A stretch of 45,709 bases of DNA from an uncultured Paraprevotella sp. Its GTDB lineage: Bacteria > Bacteroidota > Bacteroidia > Bacteroidales > Bacteroidaceae. Below are positions 7,730-15,840 of the stretch, in pieces (within the stretch, counting starts at the first letter, position 1; every line of letters starts with the position of its first letter). Location: contig CALULA010000017.1 in assembly GCA_944321365.1 (NCBI GenBank), positions 1 through 45,709 of the forward strand. The letters are read 5' to 3'. The notes under the pieces are model-generated. The model saw only the letters and a program-made list of their open reading frames with translations. It was not told where the DNA came from and ran no database searches. The position numbers were made by a program, and so were the translations under genes.

Positions 7730-8980
7730 TCATCCGTTGCCCAATACAGGACGCCCCTGCTGCAGCCGACGCAGACGGAGCAACGCCTCGTAGTAATAAT
7801 AATCAGCATAGATTATGGCAGCGTCTATTTCGTTGCCCGCAGGATGGTGCCCCGTGCTGTGGAGCAGGAACGACACACAGCGGTCGCCGCTCTGATAGCT
7901 TTTGGAAAGCGACGCCAGCATGTTCTCTGCCGCCTCACGATAAGTACGCCCCTTTTCCGCATCCACATAGCCGCTCAGCTCCAACAAAGCGGAAGCCACC
8001 ACACAGGCTGCCGAAGCATCCTTGGGCGCTGTCGGCGAAGGATCGTCAAAATCCCACAAAGGCACATAATCGTCCGAACGCTCCGGCAGACGTTTCAAGT
8101 AGATGTCGGTCACCTTCTGTGCGAAATCCAGGAAACGGCGGTCGTGAGTCTCACGGTAGACCATCGTGTAGCCATAAATAGCCCAGGACTGTCCCCGCGC
8201 CCACATGGAGCCGTCTGCATATCCCTGATGCGTGACACCTTTGATAAAGTCGCCGGTCAGTGTGTCATAAACAGCCACATGATAGCATGAGCCGTCCGGC
8301 CGGAAATGATGCTTCATCGTGGTTTCGGCATGACGCACGGCAATGTCATACAAGTCCTGACCGCCTCCGTTGCGCGACGCCCAGAAGAGCATCTCCAGAT
8401 TGATCATGTTGTCCATAATGGTGTTGTGCGGCCAGCCGTATCGCTCCACCTCGCGCGGCCAGCTCAGGATTGTGCCCACCAGCGGGTTGAACAGCTTGGC
8501 CAACTGTCTTGCCGTACCGACAATCACATCACGGTAGGCCGCATCCGGCTCTATGCGCATGCCGTTTCCATAACTGCAATATACCAGAAAGCCCAGATCG
8601 TGATCATAAGGGTCACGGTCGGCCAGAAAGCCCAGCGAAGCCGTATAATTACGGGCCTGTCGGCCGATATATGCCTCACCGCTGTATTCGTAGTCGTACC
8701 ACAGGATGCCCGGCCAGAAACCGCCGCACCACTCTTCAGGCACAGCCGGTCTGCAGTTCCATTCCTGCCGTCCGGCTTCCAGGTCGGCGGCCAGTATGTT
8801 GCGGGGCATCTGCGTGTAGTCCCACCCGCCGTCATGCTTCAGACCGGCCAGTGCACGCTCCACCTGACGGTGACAGTAAAGCAGGTCTTTCTCCACATCC
8901 ACTCGCTGCTGGGCTGCCACAGACGAGGCCATCAGCCCCATCCATGCCCATAATCCTATTTTGCAAAACGTTTTTCTCAT
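7730..8980 (-). CDS. Glycoside hydrolase family 88 unsaturated glucuronyl hydrolase
   Basis: A 416-residue secreted enzyme expected to remove a 4,5-unsaturated uronic acid from the non-reducing end of oligosaccharides made by a polysaccharide lyase. The signal peptide ends near residue 23 (SSVAAQ). The (alpha/alpha)6-barrel motifs of GH88 are clear: DHDLGF with Asp about 128, IMDNMINLEMLFW with Asp about 190 (the two acidic residues known to matter in the family), THQGYADGSMWARGQSWAIY and VPLWDFDDP. I use the ATG at 8980, one base after the MFS stop; an upstream in-frame extension would run into the MFS gene. It is the last gene of the GH43-MFS-GH88 operon. The substrate is probably a product of the lyase at 15841-18600. 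Confidence 0.93.
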   Translation of the reverse strand: MRKTFCKIGLWAWMGLMASSVAAQQRVDVEKDLLYCHRQVERALAGLKHDGGWDYTQMPRNILAADLEAGRQEWNCRPAVPEEWCGGFWPGILWYDYEYSGEAYIGRQARNYTASLGFLADRDPYDHDLGFLVYCSYGNGMRIEPDAAYRDVIVGTARQLAKLFNPLVGTILSWPREVERYGWPHNTIMDNMINLEMLFWASRNGGGQDLYDIAVRHAETTMKHHFRPDGSCYHVAVYDTLTGDFIKGVTHQGYADGSMWARGQSWAIYGYTMVYRETHDRRFLDFAQKVTDIYLKRLPERSDDYVPLWDFDDPSPTAPKDASAACVVASALLELSGYVDAEKGRTYREAAENMLASLSKSYQSGDRCVSFLLHSTGHHPAGNEIDAAIIYADYYYYEALLRLRRLQQGRPVLGNG

Positions 8981-8981
8981 G

Positions 8982-10178
8982 TCATTTGTTTTTTTTGTCG
9001 GAAACGGCCTTTGGAGCACTCTTCACGCCATAGGCACAGAATGTAAGATAGAACGCGCAGACAAGCAGCACGCAGACTCCTGCCGTTATGCCTGCCGCGT
9101 CAGTTGCCGCACCGATAAGGGGTGTGACGGCACCGCCACCGGCCACCGCCGTAATCATCAGCCCGGAAATCTGGTTGGCCTGGCCCGGCATGTGCTGCAC
9201 GGCCATGGAATAGATAATGGGGAAGATGCAGGAACAGAAGAAACCTATACCGCCGATGCAGACCAGATCCACCGTGACATTCTCGCAGAACGCCAGCACC
9301 AGAACGGCAGCAATGGCCGCCAGAATATTGAGGCGGAAATAGGTCATCTCAGCAATGCGCGTCATGAAGAAAGCACCGAGGAACGCTCCTGCCGTACGGC
9401 AGATGAAATACACCTGAGGTGCTATACCGGCCTCGCCTGTCTCCCACCCGAAGCGCAGAATCATCACCTTGGAGCTGATGAAGTTGGTGGCCACATCTAT
9501 GCCCACCACGAAGAAGATGCCGAAGAAGAGCAGCAGAATGGTGCGGTCGGAAAGCAGCCGCAGGGTGTTGCCCGCCGAAACGCCGGACGCCTCCGTCTCC
9601 TGCTCACGCTGTATGGGCGTGAATTGCAGCCACAGGGCTGAAAGCAGCGTGACGGCTCCCAGCAAGGGGAAGGCCAGATACCAGTTGTCTTTGTCGCCGC
9701 CACCCAGCACATCTACGGCAAGCAGCATGAAGTACGGCCCGCAGAACGAAGATATGGCCTTGACCACCTGACCGGCGGTCAGACTGCTGGTGAGCAGCTT
9801 CCGGTCGGTCACCACGTTGTTCAGCAAGGGATTGAGCGACACTTGCAGAATCGCATTGCCTATGCCCAGCAAAGCATATCCGACGAGACATGCCCACGCG
9901 GTCTGCAACAAGGGTATGGCCATGCCCACCAGCGTGATAATCATGCTGAGCATCACTGTGTTTTTCCGCCCCCAGCGGTTCATCCTGACTCCGACGGGGA
10001 TACTGAAGAACAGGAACCACACGAACACCATGGAGGGAACGAATCCGGTCATCGTCTGACTCCAGCCGAAAGCCTCACGCGCATAGTCGGACGATATGCC
10101 TACTATATCACAGAAGCCCATCACAAAGAACCCGAACAGTACGGGCAAAACAGCAAACTTTGAAGTTTGATTTTTCAT
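8982..10178 (-). CDS. MFS sugar transporter
   Basis: A 398-residue major facilitator protein with about 12 membrane helices, probably a proton-coupled sugar or uronic-acid importer of the inner membrane. The loop motif RMNRWGRKNTVM (about residues 66-77) between helices 2 and 3 is the family signature. NAILQVSLNPLLNNVV and the repeated basic loop after helix 8 resemble the FucP-like sugar transporters of Bacteroides. It sits between GH43 (25 bp upstream) and GH88 (1 bp downstream), so it should carry a sugar released by these enzymes, such as arabinose, xylose or an uronate derivative. The exact substrate is inference from neighbours. Confidence 0.88.
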   Translation of the reverse strand: MKNQTSKFAVLPVLFGFFVMGFCDIVGISSDYAREAFGWSQTMTGFVPSMVFVWFLFFSIPVGVRMNRWGRKNTVMLSMIITLVGMAIPLLQTAWACLVGYALLGIGNAILQVSLNPLLNNVVTDRKLLTSSLTAGQVVKAISSFCGPYFMLLAVDVLGGGDKDNWYLAFPLLGAVTLLSALWLQFTPIQREQETEASGVSAGNTLRLLSDRTILLLFFGIFFVVGIDVATNFISSKVMILRFGWETGEAGIAPQVYFICRTAGAFLGAFFMTRIAEMTYFRLNILAAIAAVLVLAFCENVTVDLVCIGGIGFFCSCIFPIIYSMAVQHMPGQANQISGLMITAVAGGGAVTPLIGAATDAAGITAGVCVLLVCAFYLTFCAYGVKSAPKAVSDKKNK

Positions 10179-10203
10179 GTCGTATACTCATTAAAAATTA
10201 ATA

Positions 10204-11892
10204 TTATTCCGCTAAAGGCTCAACATGGAACCAGTCGGCATCCAGCCATCCGCGGTTGACCGCCGGCTCGGCATAAGGCTCGATGCAGACAAAACCCACC
10301 TTCGCACCGATCCATTTTCCCTGACGGGCCTGAAACGTCTCGCCGCAAGGTGTGAACTCATTCCCGTCCAGACTATAGGCAAAACGGCAAAGCCCGCCCG
10401 GCTCCACCTGCACCTGCAAATAGATGGAGCGGCTTACAGTCGGCGAATAAATGATAGTCTGCCGTTCGGACGGCTCAAAATCGGCCAGGTTGCGCACACT
10501 TTCCTTGCCTCCCTGTTCGGCATCATGACAGATGCGCTGACGAAGGATGAAACGGTCGCCCTTGCGACAGACCGTGAGGGCGGCATAATCCCACCCCATG
10601 ACAATCAGTCCGCCCTCCTGACCATTTTCCTTGCTCACCATCTTCACTTTGGCTGTTGCCTTGAAAGATTCTGCCGGAAACTTCTGCAACAACATGTTGG
10701 ACGCTTCCCACAGATTGACATATCCGGATGATAAAGGCCAGGAATACAGGCGCAGATAGCCATAAGGCGTGGTGAAACCGTACAAATCGTTACGGTTGGA
10801 AGCCCATTGCCATTGCAGGCCGAGGTCCACACTGTTGAACTCATCGCTCTCCACCGGATTCACACTTTCCGTCATCGGGACATCAGGCTTACGGTAAGTG
10901 AGCACCGGGTTTCCGCAACCGTCACCGTCGGTATCTTCACCAATCACCGGCCATCCGTCCTTCCATCGCATGGGTTCAAGCCAGATGACCCGGCCATAAC
11001 AGCCTTTGTCCTGAAAATGTATGAACCAGTCCTCCCCGGCTGCCGTACGCACCCAAGCGCCCTGATGAGGACCGTTCACCGGCGTATTCCCCTGCTCCAT
11101 CACGCGACGGGCCTCGTATGGTCCATAAACCTGACGGCTGCGGGCCACCATCTGCCAGCCCGACTGAACTCCCCCGGCCGGAAACATAATATAATAGTAA
11201 CCGTCGTGTTTATAAAACTTCGGGCCTTCCGCCGTATGGTTCACGTCATCATTCCCGTCGAATACGATGCGTCCCGGCCCGATGACTTCCGTTCCCTCGG
11301 CATTCATCTCGGCTACGCACAGCACGGAATTGATTTGTGCCCGGCTGCCTGCATAGGCATACACCAGATAACAACGGCCATCATCATCCCAAAGCGGACA
11401 GGGATCGATAATGCCCTTGGCTTTTTTGACCAGAACGGGTTCCGACCAGTCGCCCGCCGGATCGCTGGCCTTCACCATGTAGACACCGAAATCCGGATCG
11501 CCCCAATAAATATAAAACTCCCCGTTGTGGTAGCGGATACTGGGTGCCCATACGCCTTTCCCGTGCCGCACCACATCGTAAAAGTCTTCCGGCACCAGCT
11601 TGTCTAACGCATAGTTCACGATTTTCCAGTTCACGAGATCGCGGGAATGCAGGATGGGCAAACCCGGAATGCAGGCAAAACTGGAAGCAGTCAGATAAAA
11701 ATCATTGCCCACCGCACAGACATCAGGGTCGGAATAATCGGCACAGATGACCGGATTCTTGTAAGTACCATTCCCCAAATCGGGATTCCACACGGAAGAT
11801 ACGTATTCCGGCTGTTGTCCCCACAGGGAAACAGCCCCCCAAAGAAACAAGCCGCAACCCGCGACCTGTCTCACATGATTCAACAGATTCAT
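10204..11892 (-). CDS. Glycoside hydrolase family 43 beta-xylosidase/alpha-L-arabinofuranosidase-like
   Basis: A 562-residue secreted GH43 enzyme. A signal peptide ends near residue 25 (SLWGQ). The five-bladed propeller follows with the three catalytic acids visible: Asp near 55 in ADYSDPDV, Asp near 163 in KGIIDPCPLWDDDG and Glu near 222 in NHTAEGPKFY. From about residue 345 there is a beta-sandwich of the type found in GH43 xylosidases (ESVNPVESDEF, LQWQWASN, QEGGLIVMGWDYA). Expected activity is release of arabinose or xylose from side chains. It is the first gene of the operon with the MFS and GH88 genes, and carries a 14-bp motif upstream that is shared with the lyase gene. Confidence 0.92.
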   Translation of the reverse strand: MNLLNHVRQVAGCGLFLWGAVSLWGQQPEYVSSVWNPDLGNGTYKNPVICADYSDPDVCAVGNDFYLTASSFACIPGLPILHSRDLVNWKIVNYALDKLVPEDFYDVVRHGKGVWAPSIRYHNGEFYIYWGDPDFGVYMVKASDPAGDWSEPVLVKKAKGIIDPCPLWDDDGRCYLVYAYAGSRAQINSVLCVAEMNAEGTEVIGPGRIVFDGNDDVNHTAEGPKFYKHDGYYYIMFPAGGVQSGWQMVARSRQVYGPYEARRVMEQGNTPVNGPHQGAWVRTAAGEDWFIHFQDKGCYGRVIWLEPMRWKDGWPVIGEDTDGDGCGNPVLTYRKPDVPMTESVNPVESDEFNSVDLGLQWQWASNRNDLYGFTTPYGYLRLYSWPLSSGYVNLWEASNMLLQKFPAESFKATAKVKMVSKENGQEGGLIVMGWDYAALTVCRKGDRFILRQRICHDAEQGGKESVRNLADFEPSERQTIIYSPTVSRSIYLQVQVEPGGLCRFAYSLDGNEFTPCGETFQARQGKWIGAKVGFVCIEPYAEPAVNRGWLDADWFHVEPLAE

Positions 11893-11936
11893 CTTTACAG
11901 TCTATATTATGAAATAACATGTTATCGTACTACATT

Positions 11937-11950
11937 ATATATATACGAAC
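11937..11950 (-). promoter_or_regulatory. Candidate regulator site upstream of GH43 operon
   Basis: On the minus strand the sequence GTTCGTATATATAT begins 58 bp upstream of the GH43 start. The same 14 bases occur upstream of the lyase gene (18642-18629). No good -7 box lies between it and the start, as expected of an activator-dependent promoter. The hybrid two-component regulator is the likely binder, by inference. Confidence 0.5.
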
Positions 11951-11972
11951 GAAAGGAGATTTTTCCTTATCT

Positions 11973-12026
11973 AAAAAAAACAAAAAAACCTTGTAAAAAG
12001 CTAACGCCGCTTTTCACAAGGTTTTA
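11973..12026 (-). terminator. Intrinsic terminator of the BACON-GH51 operon
   Basis: A strong stem (AACCTTGTaAAAAGC with GCTTTTcACAAGGTT, 11987-12001 and 12009-12023) has one mismatch and is followed on the minus strand by a run of 7 T, a G and 8 T. It lies 20 bp after the GH51 stop. Confidence 0.88.
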
Positions 12027-12045
12027 TCTTACGAATCTATAAATT

Positions 12046-14646
12046 CTAAATTTCTATCAGGCTGAAAGAATAAGCCGGAAGCTCATACTCATAATCCGGC
12101 GTCAGCTGCAAGGTGCTCTCCTGAGGCTTCGCCGTACGGTCATCGTAGCGGCCCGTCAGCAGGTGTAGCCGGGCAGGCACGCTTTTCGTCTCGCCAAAGA
12201 GATCGTCCAGACCGGAAATCTCCAGCCGGCCTTTCACCGGATGGTTCAGCAGATTCACCATCTTGATGTACACTTTTCCGGTCTTGGAATCACGCACTGT
12301 GCTGACTGCCAGACGTTCGCGTACGCCTTTCCGTCTCTCATTCACCGTCAGACTGCTTTCAATATATTCGTCGCCGGAACTGTTTCCACAAAGTTTCTGC
12401 ACGTAATAACCCACGGTGGGCTTCACTTCTTTGTTGTTGAAGTAGATCATGTCCGGATTCCACTGTGTATGTCCTTCCTTGGCCAACAAAGGAGCATAGG
12501 AACTCATAGCCACGATATCACCGTTCCGTTCCATGCCGCAGATATGCAAAGCCTCGCACAAAGCCGTCTCTATGTCATTGGGCCGACCGGGAGCATGGGC
12601 CGCATACTCGCCCAGATAGACTTTGGAACCATTGCGGTCGTACTGATCGTAGTAGTCCTGATGATAAATAAACCAGCCTGGTGTCTGATAATAATGCTCA
12701 TCGACCATATCGATGTTGTTGTCCTTGGCCAGACGCCATCCGGCCTCATAATCACTGCCTTCCGACCACGGACCGGCCGTACCGCAGACAATGATATCAG
12801 GATATTTGGCTTTCACGGCCTTGATAATCATAAGATAGCGCTCTTCAAAGGTCTTTGAGACGAGATCTTCGTTACCGATGCCGATGTATTTCAGGCCGAA
12901 GGGTTCGGGATGTCCCTGCTCGGCACGTATCTTGCCCCACTTCGTGGTTTTGGCATCTCCGTTGGCCCATTCTATCAGGTCGAGCACGTCCTGAATGTAT
13001 GCCGGCATCTGATCCATCGGAATACCGCCCTGCTGTCCGTGCCCTCCGTCACTGGAGTTCTGGCAGCATACGCCGGCCGCCAGCACCGGCAAGGGTTCGC
13101 AGCCGATGTCCTCGCAGAACTGGAAATACTCATAGTAGCCCAATCCTCTTGTCTGATGGTATCCCCAGATGTTGCGCAGTGGCTTGCGGGCTTCCAGCGG
13201 ACCGATGGTCTCTTTCCAGTTGTAGATATTATGCAATCCGTCGCCGTGGACAGCGCATCCGCCAGGGAAGCGCATGAACTTGGGTTTCATGTCGGCCAAG
13301 GTCTGGGCAAGGTCGGCCCTCAGTCCGTTCTTGCGCCCCTTGAACGTGTTTTGCGGGAAAAGCGAGATCATATCCAGTGCCACACGTCCCTCAGTCAACG
13401 GCTCCACCCGGATAGAAGCATGGTCGGCATCCGCATCGGCCTTGAGCACAGCCGTCACTTTCTTCCAGTCATCATTCCGGGCCTTGACCGTGGTCTGAGC
13501 TATTGTCTGCCCGTCCTGCACAAGACTCACTCTGATTTTTCCTCCCTTGCCGTCCAGCTGACGGACAAACATGGAGAAGTCATACTTTTCTCCCTCACGG
13601 AGCAAAATGCCGTCGAAACCGCCGTTCTGCAACGCCACTTCGCCGGGTTGCGCCACCGTCAGCAAGGCATAGTGAGGATTGTTTTCATGTATAGGACTGT
13701 CTGTGGCGATTTCCCATTTACCGCCATTCCCGGTCAGGCTCCAGGCGTAGTCGGCTTTCCATTCGGCATTCCGCCCCCGGACGTCGTCGGGCGAGTACTC
13801 GAAATCGCGGTTCTGGACAAGTTCCGCATACAGTCCACCGTCGGCCGAATAGTTAATATCCTCAAAGAAGATACCGATCAGCTTGTCACTGATTTTCTTC
13901 TTGCTCCCTGCATCAATCTTAATGACAGCCTCCAAAGGCTTAAGTCCCTGGAAACGGGTCTCATTGTCGCGTGCCAGTTCGCTGTTCAAACCTGCCCAAT
14001 AAGTCGCGCTCTCCACAGACTTCATGATATGCTCCACATCGGAATAAGGCAGCCTGAAGACTTGTCCCTGCACCTGTTGCCCGTCAACCTTGGCAGGTTC
14101 CACGACAGCGGTGTATGCCGAAGCCTCTACCTGACGCGGTTTACTGAAATGGTAGAAATCTTCAGACTCCGTAACGTAGACTCCTCCCTCTTTGGTCTTG
14201 AACAGCACGCGGTAAGTGGAAGTCGGTACGTCAAACGACAGCACCGGCGACAGACAGCTGCTCACCCCGTCCATGAAGGGATAGTCCTGCGGTTGCCACT
14301 TCACCAGGTCCGTGCTGGATGCCACAGCGAACTGATTGGTGTAATCATTGACCTGAAACACGCATCTCCACGTGCCGTCGGGCATCTGCACCAACGTGGG
14401 GTTATACATCTTCTTCTCGGCACCCCATGTACCAAAATCGCTTTTGACAAAAGCATAACCCGGTCCTATTCCTTTCCAATGCTGGCGGTCTGCGCTCCAG
14501 GCCAGATTTAATCCGCCACCCACATGCACATTGTAAGCCAGTACATACACAGAATCGGGCACCGCCGCCGCCACAGGCGTTCCACATGCGGCACCACAAC
14601 CCAACAGAACGGCACAAAGCGTTCTGCCCATCATTTTCTTATTCAT
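12046..14646 (-). CDS. GH51 alpha-L-arabinofuranosidase with N-terminal GH43-like propeller region
   Basis: An 866-residue secreted arabinofuranosidase. A signal peptide (about 1-28) is followed by a region at 30-235 that resembles part of a GH43/GH32-type beta-propeller (NLAWSADRQHW, YNPTLVQMPDGTWRCVF, AVASSTDLVKW). I cannot confirm catalytic acids there, so it may be a binding module. The GH51 part starts near 243 (FFEDINYSADGGLYAELVQN) and contains a carbohydrate-binding-like insertion at about 290-430. The acid/base Glu is near 593 (GIGNEDL) and the nucleophile Glu near 680 (VYLGEYAAH), both intact. The C-terminal beta-sandwich ends in YSFSLIEI. It removes alpha-L-arabinofuranosyl side groups. 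It is second in an operon with the BACON lipoprotein, 52 bp away. Confidence 0.92.
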   Translation of the reverse strand: MNKKMMGRTLCAVLLGCGAACGTPVAAAVPDSVYVLAYNVHVGGGLNLAWSADRQHWKGIGPGYAFVKSDFGTWGAEKKMYNPTLVQMPDGTWRCVFQVNDYTNQFAVASSTDLVKWQPQDYPFMDGVSSCLSPVLSFDVPTSTYRVLFKTKEGGVYVTESEDFYHFSKPRQVEASAYTAVVEPAKVDGQQVQGQVFRLPYSDVEHIMKSVESATYWAGLNSELARDNETRFQGLKPLEAVIKIDAGSKKKISDKLIGIFFEDINYSADGGLYAELVQNRDFEYSPDDVRGRNAEWKADYAWSLTGNGGKWEIATDSPIHENNPHYALLTVAQPGEVALQNGGFDGILLREGEKYDFSMFVRQLDGKGGKIRVSLVQDGQTIAQTTVKARNDDWKKVTAVLKADADADHASIRVEPLTEGRVALDMISLFPQNTFKGRKNGLRADLAQTLADMKPKFMRFPGGCAVHGDGLHNIYNWKETIGPLEARKPLRNIWGYHQTRGLGYYEYFQFCEDIGCEPLPVLAAGVCCQNSSDGGHGQQGGIPMDQMPAYIQDVLDLIEWANGDAKTTKWGKIRAEQGHPEPFGLKYIGIGNEDLVSKTFEERYLMIIKAVKAKYPDIIVCGTAGPWSEGSDYEAGWRLAKDNNIDMVDEHYYQTPGWFIYHQDYYDQYDRNGSKVYLGEYAAHAPGRPNDIETALCEALHICGMERNGDIVAMSSYAPLLAKEGHTQWNPDMIYFNNKEVKPTVGYYVQKLCGNSSGDEYIESSLTVNERRKGVRERLAVSTVRDSKTGKVYIKMVNLLNHPVKGRLEISGLDDLFGETKSVPARLHLLTGRYDDRTAKPQESTLQLTPDYEYELPAYSFSLIEI

Positions 14647-14698
14647 GTTAGTTAATGATTAATTGAGATATTTAAAAATAATCTTACCGTTCAGCTTC

Positions 14699-15385
14699 TT
14701 ATTCCTGCGCATCCTGCTTTGCACCTTCTTGCCGGATGTGAATATCCGCCGTCACACCGCGGCTCTTCAGCTGCAATATGGCCGAACGTTCGGCAGCCGA
14801 AGTATTCTCGTCCAACAGATATGCCACAGTATGCAATCCCGCTTTACCCGACGTCGCGGCTCCGTCTGCCAGACGAATCCAGTCCGGTGCGGCATCCTTG
14901 AAAGCCAATGTCCAGTCGTTGCTGTAGGTCCGGAAGGTAATGCTGTCGCCTGCCTGACGCGCGGAATCCGTCAACATGCTCTGTTCTGCTGAAAAGTTCG
15001 GACGCCGCACGTCCAGGAATCCCACCTGGGCGTAAACGGCCTGGAGCATCTTGCCGTCGGCATGGAAGCCCACGTAGCCGGAACGCACGGTATCCGTGTT
15101 GTTGGCTTCAAAATGAACGGTCAAGTTACTCACCATATATGCGCCCGCCGGAACGGTTCCGGACATGGAATCTGCTGCAATCGACATCCAGTCGGCAGAC
15201 ACGGACAGCGTCCAGTCGTAGGTCGTGGCAAACTTCAAAGAGTCTGTCACCTGGTCGGCATACAGGACAGTATAACCGTTGTTCGGATATAGGATCTGTG
15301 CAAAATCGTACGAATTTTCTTTTTTATCACACGCCGCAAGCAGGATGGCGGACAACAACAAGGAACAACCTATAGACTTCTTCAT
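14699..15385 (-). CDS. Surface lipoprotein with two BACON-like domains
   Basis: A 228-residue lipoprotein; the signal peptide ends in AILLAAC with the lipid-bearing Cys at residue 19. Two similar domains follow, each with the BACON-type pattern of a Trp-Thr-Leu strand and a W-[MI] turn: TTYDWTLSVSADWMSIAADS (near 55-75) and YSNDWTLAFKDAAPDWIRLA (near 150-170). The second ends in ADIHIRQEG. BACON domains are common in Bacteroides surface lipoproteins beside glycan enzymes and are thought to bind glycans or act as spacers. I chose the ATG at 15385 because it gives the signal peptide and follows a -7 box. A surface glycan-binding role is inference. Confidence 0.85.
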   Translation of the reverse strand: MKKSIGCSLLLSAILLAACDKKENSYDFAQILYPNNGYTVLYADQVTDSLKFATTYDWTLSVSADWMSIAADSMSGTVPAGAYMVSNLTVHFEANNTDTVRSGYVGFHADGKMLQAVYAQVGFLDVRRPNFSAEQSMLTDSARQAGDSITFRTYSNDWTLAFKDAAPDWIRLADGAATSGKAGLHTVAYLLDENTSAAERSAILQLKSRGVTADIHIRQEGAKQDAQE

Positions 15386-15411
15386 GATATTTATTTCATT
15401 AAAATGACGAG

Positions 15412-15459
15412 CAAAGATAAACAAATAATTGAATGTATCCCTATTAATCTTTATCTTTG
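15412..15459. promoter_or_regulatory. Divergent promoter pair in an inverted repeat
   Basis: CAAAGATA at 15412-15419 is a perfect minus-strand -7 box for the BACON-GH51 operon, and TATCTTTG at 15452-15459 is a perfect plus-strand -7 box for the small gene at 15464. With flanking bases they form a 10-bp inverted repeat (GCAAAGATAA and TTATCTTTGC). The two transcripts would start close together and facing away, so their -33 regions overlap. Confidence 0.72.
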
Positions 15460-15463
15460 CAGC

Positions 15464-15811
15464 ATGGGAAGTCCCTTTTATAACGATATTTATGAAATAT
15501 TGCGGCGGACAGGCAAAGAGGGCCTGCCGGTCGGCATTATAGCCCGACAGGTGTACAACCGGCATGTCGGCTTGTTCAACGTCGGCCTGTCCTATGAGAA
15601 AGTATATCAGAATGTACGATTCTTTCTGTGGGCACAAGCCGGAAAAGCATCATCCCCGTTCACATCCGGACGCGAACGGGGATGGTATGCCTTGAAGTGC
15701 GACGCATGCCATCAGCCGGAACTGGACTTCTCCGGAATGCAGGAAGCAGAACAGGGTGCCATGGAAGAGACAAACGAAAGAAAGCAGACGGACATGCCTT
15801 CGCTGTTCTGA
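15464..15811 (+). CDS. Small uncharacterised protein, probable winged-helix DNA-binding
   Basis: A 115-residue basic protein. Residues 1-70 (PFYNDIYEILRRTGKEGLPV, then IARQVYNRH, YEKVYQNVRFFLW and GWYALK) have the helix pattern and final strand expected of a winged-helix domain, but I do not recognise a named family. The tail (75-115) has a CDAC pair and is acidic to mixed, probably disordered. The start is set at the ATG at 15464, because an upstream in-frame ATG at 15404 lies before the -7 box at 15452-15459. That leaves almost no 5' leader, so the message may be leaderless. It diverges from the BACON-GH51 operon and converges on the lyase gene. A regulatory role in this cluster is possible but unproven. 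Confidence 0.65.
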   Translation: MGSPFYNDIYEILRRTGKEGLPVGIIARQVYNRHVGLFNVGLSYEKVYQNVRFFLWAQAGKASSPFTSGRERGWYALKCDACHQPELDFSGMQEAEQGAMEETNERKQTDMPSLF

Positions 15812-15823
15812 GCCGTCTGCTTT
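15781..15823. terminator. Bidirectional hairpin terminator
   Basis: AAAGCAGACGG (15781-15791) pairs with CCGTCTGCTTT (15813-15823). The hairpin overlaps the stop codon of the small plus-strand gene and lies 17 bp beyond the lyase stop. On the minus strand it is followed by a T-rich stretch (CTTTC). Confidence 0.6.
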
Positions 15824-15840
15824 CCTGAATGTCATGGTTC

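Noticed and set aside
7408..7809. Open frames across the arrays giving LRK, FAQ and CAK motifs (also at 24200-24712, 32375-32668 and 40169-40621)
   Set aside because: The motifs come from the 22-bp repeat cycling through three reading frames. The frames lack start signals and differ at each locus, so they are not proteins.
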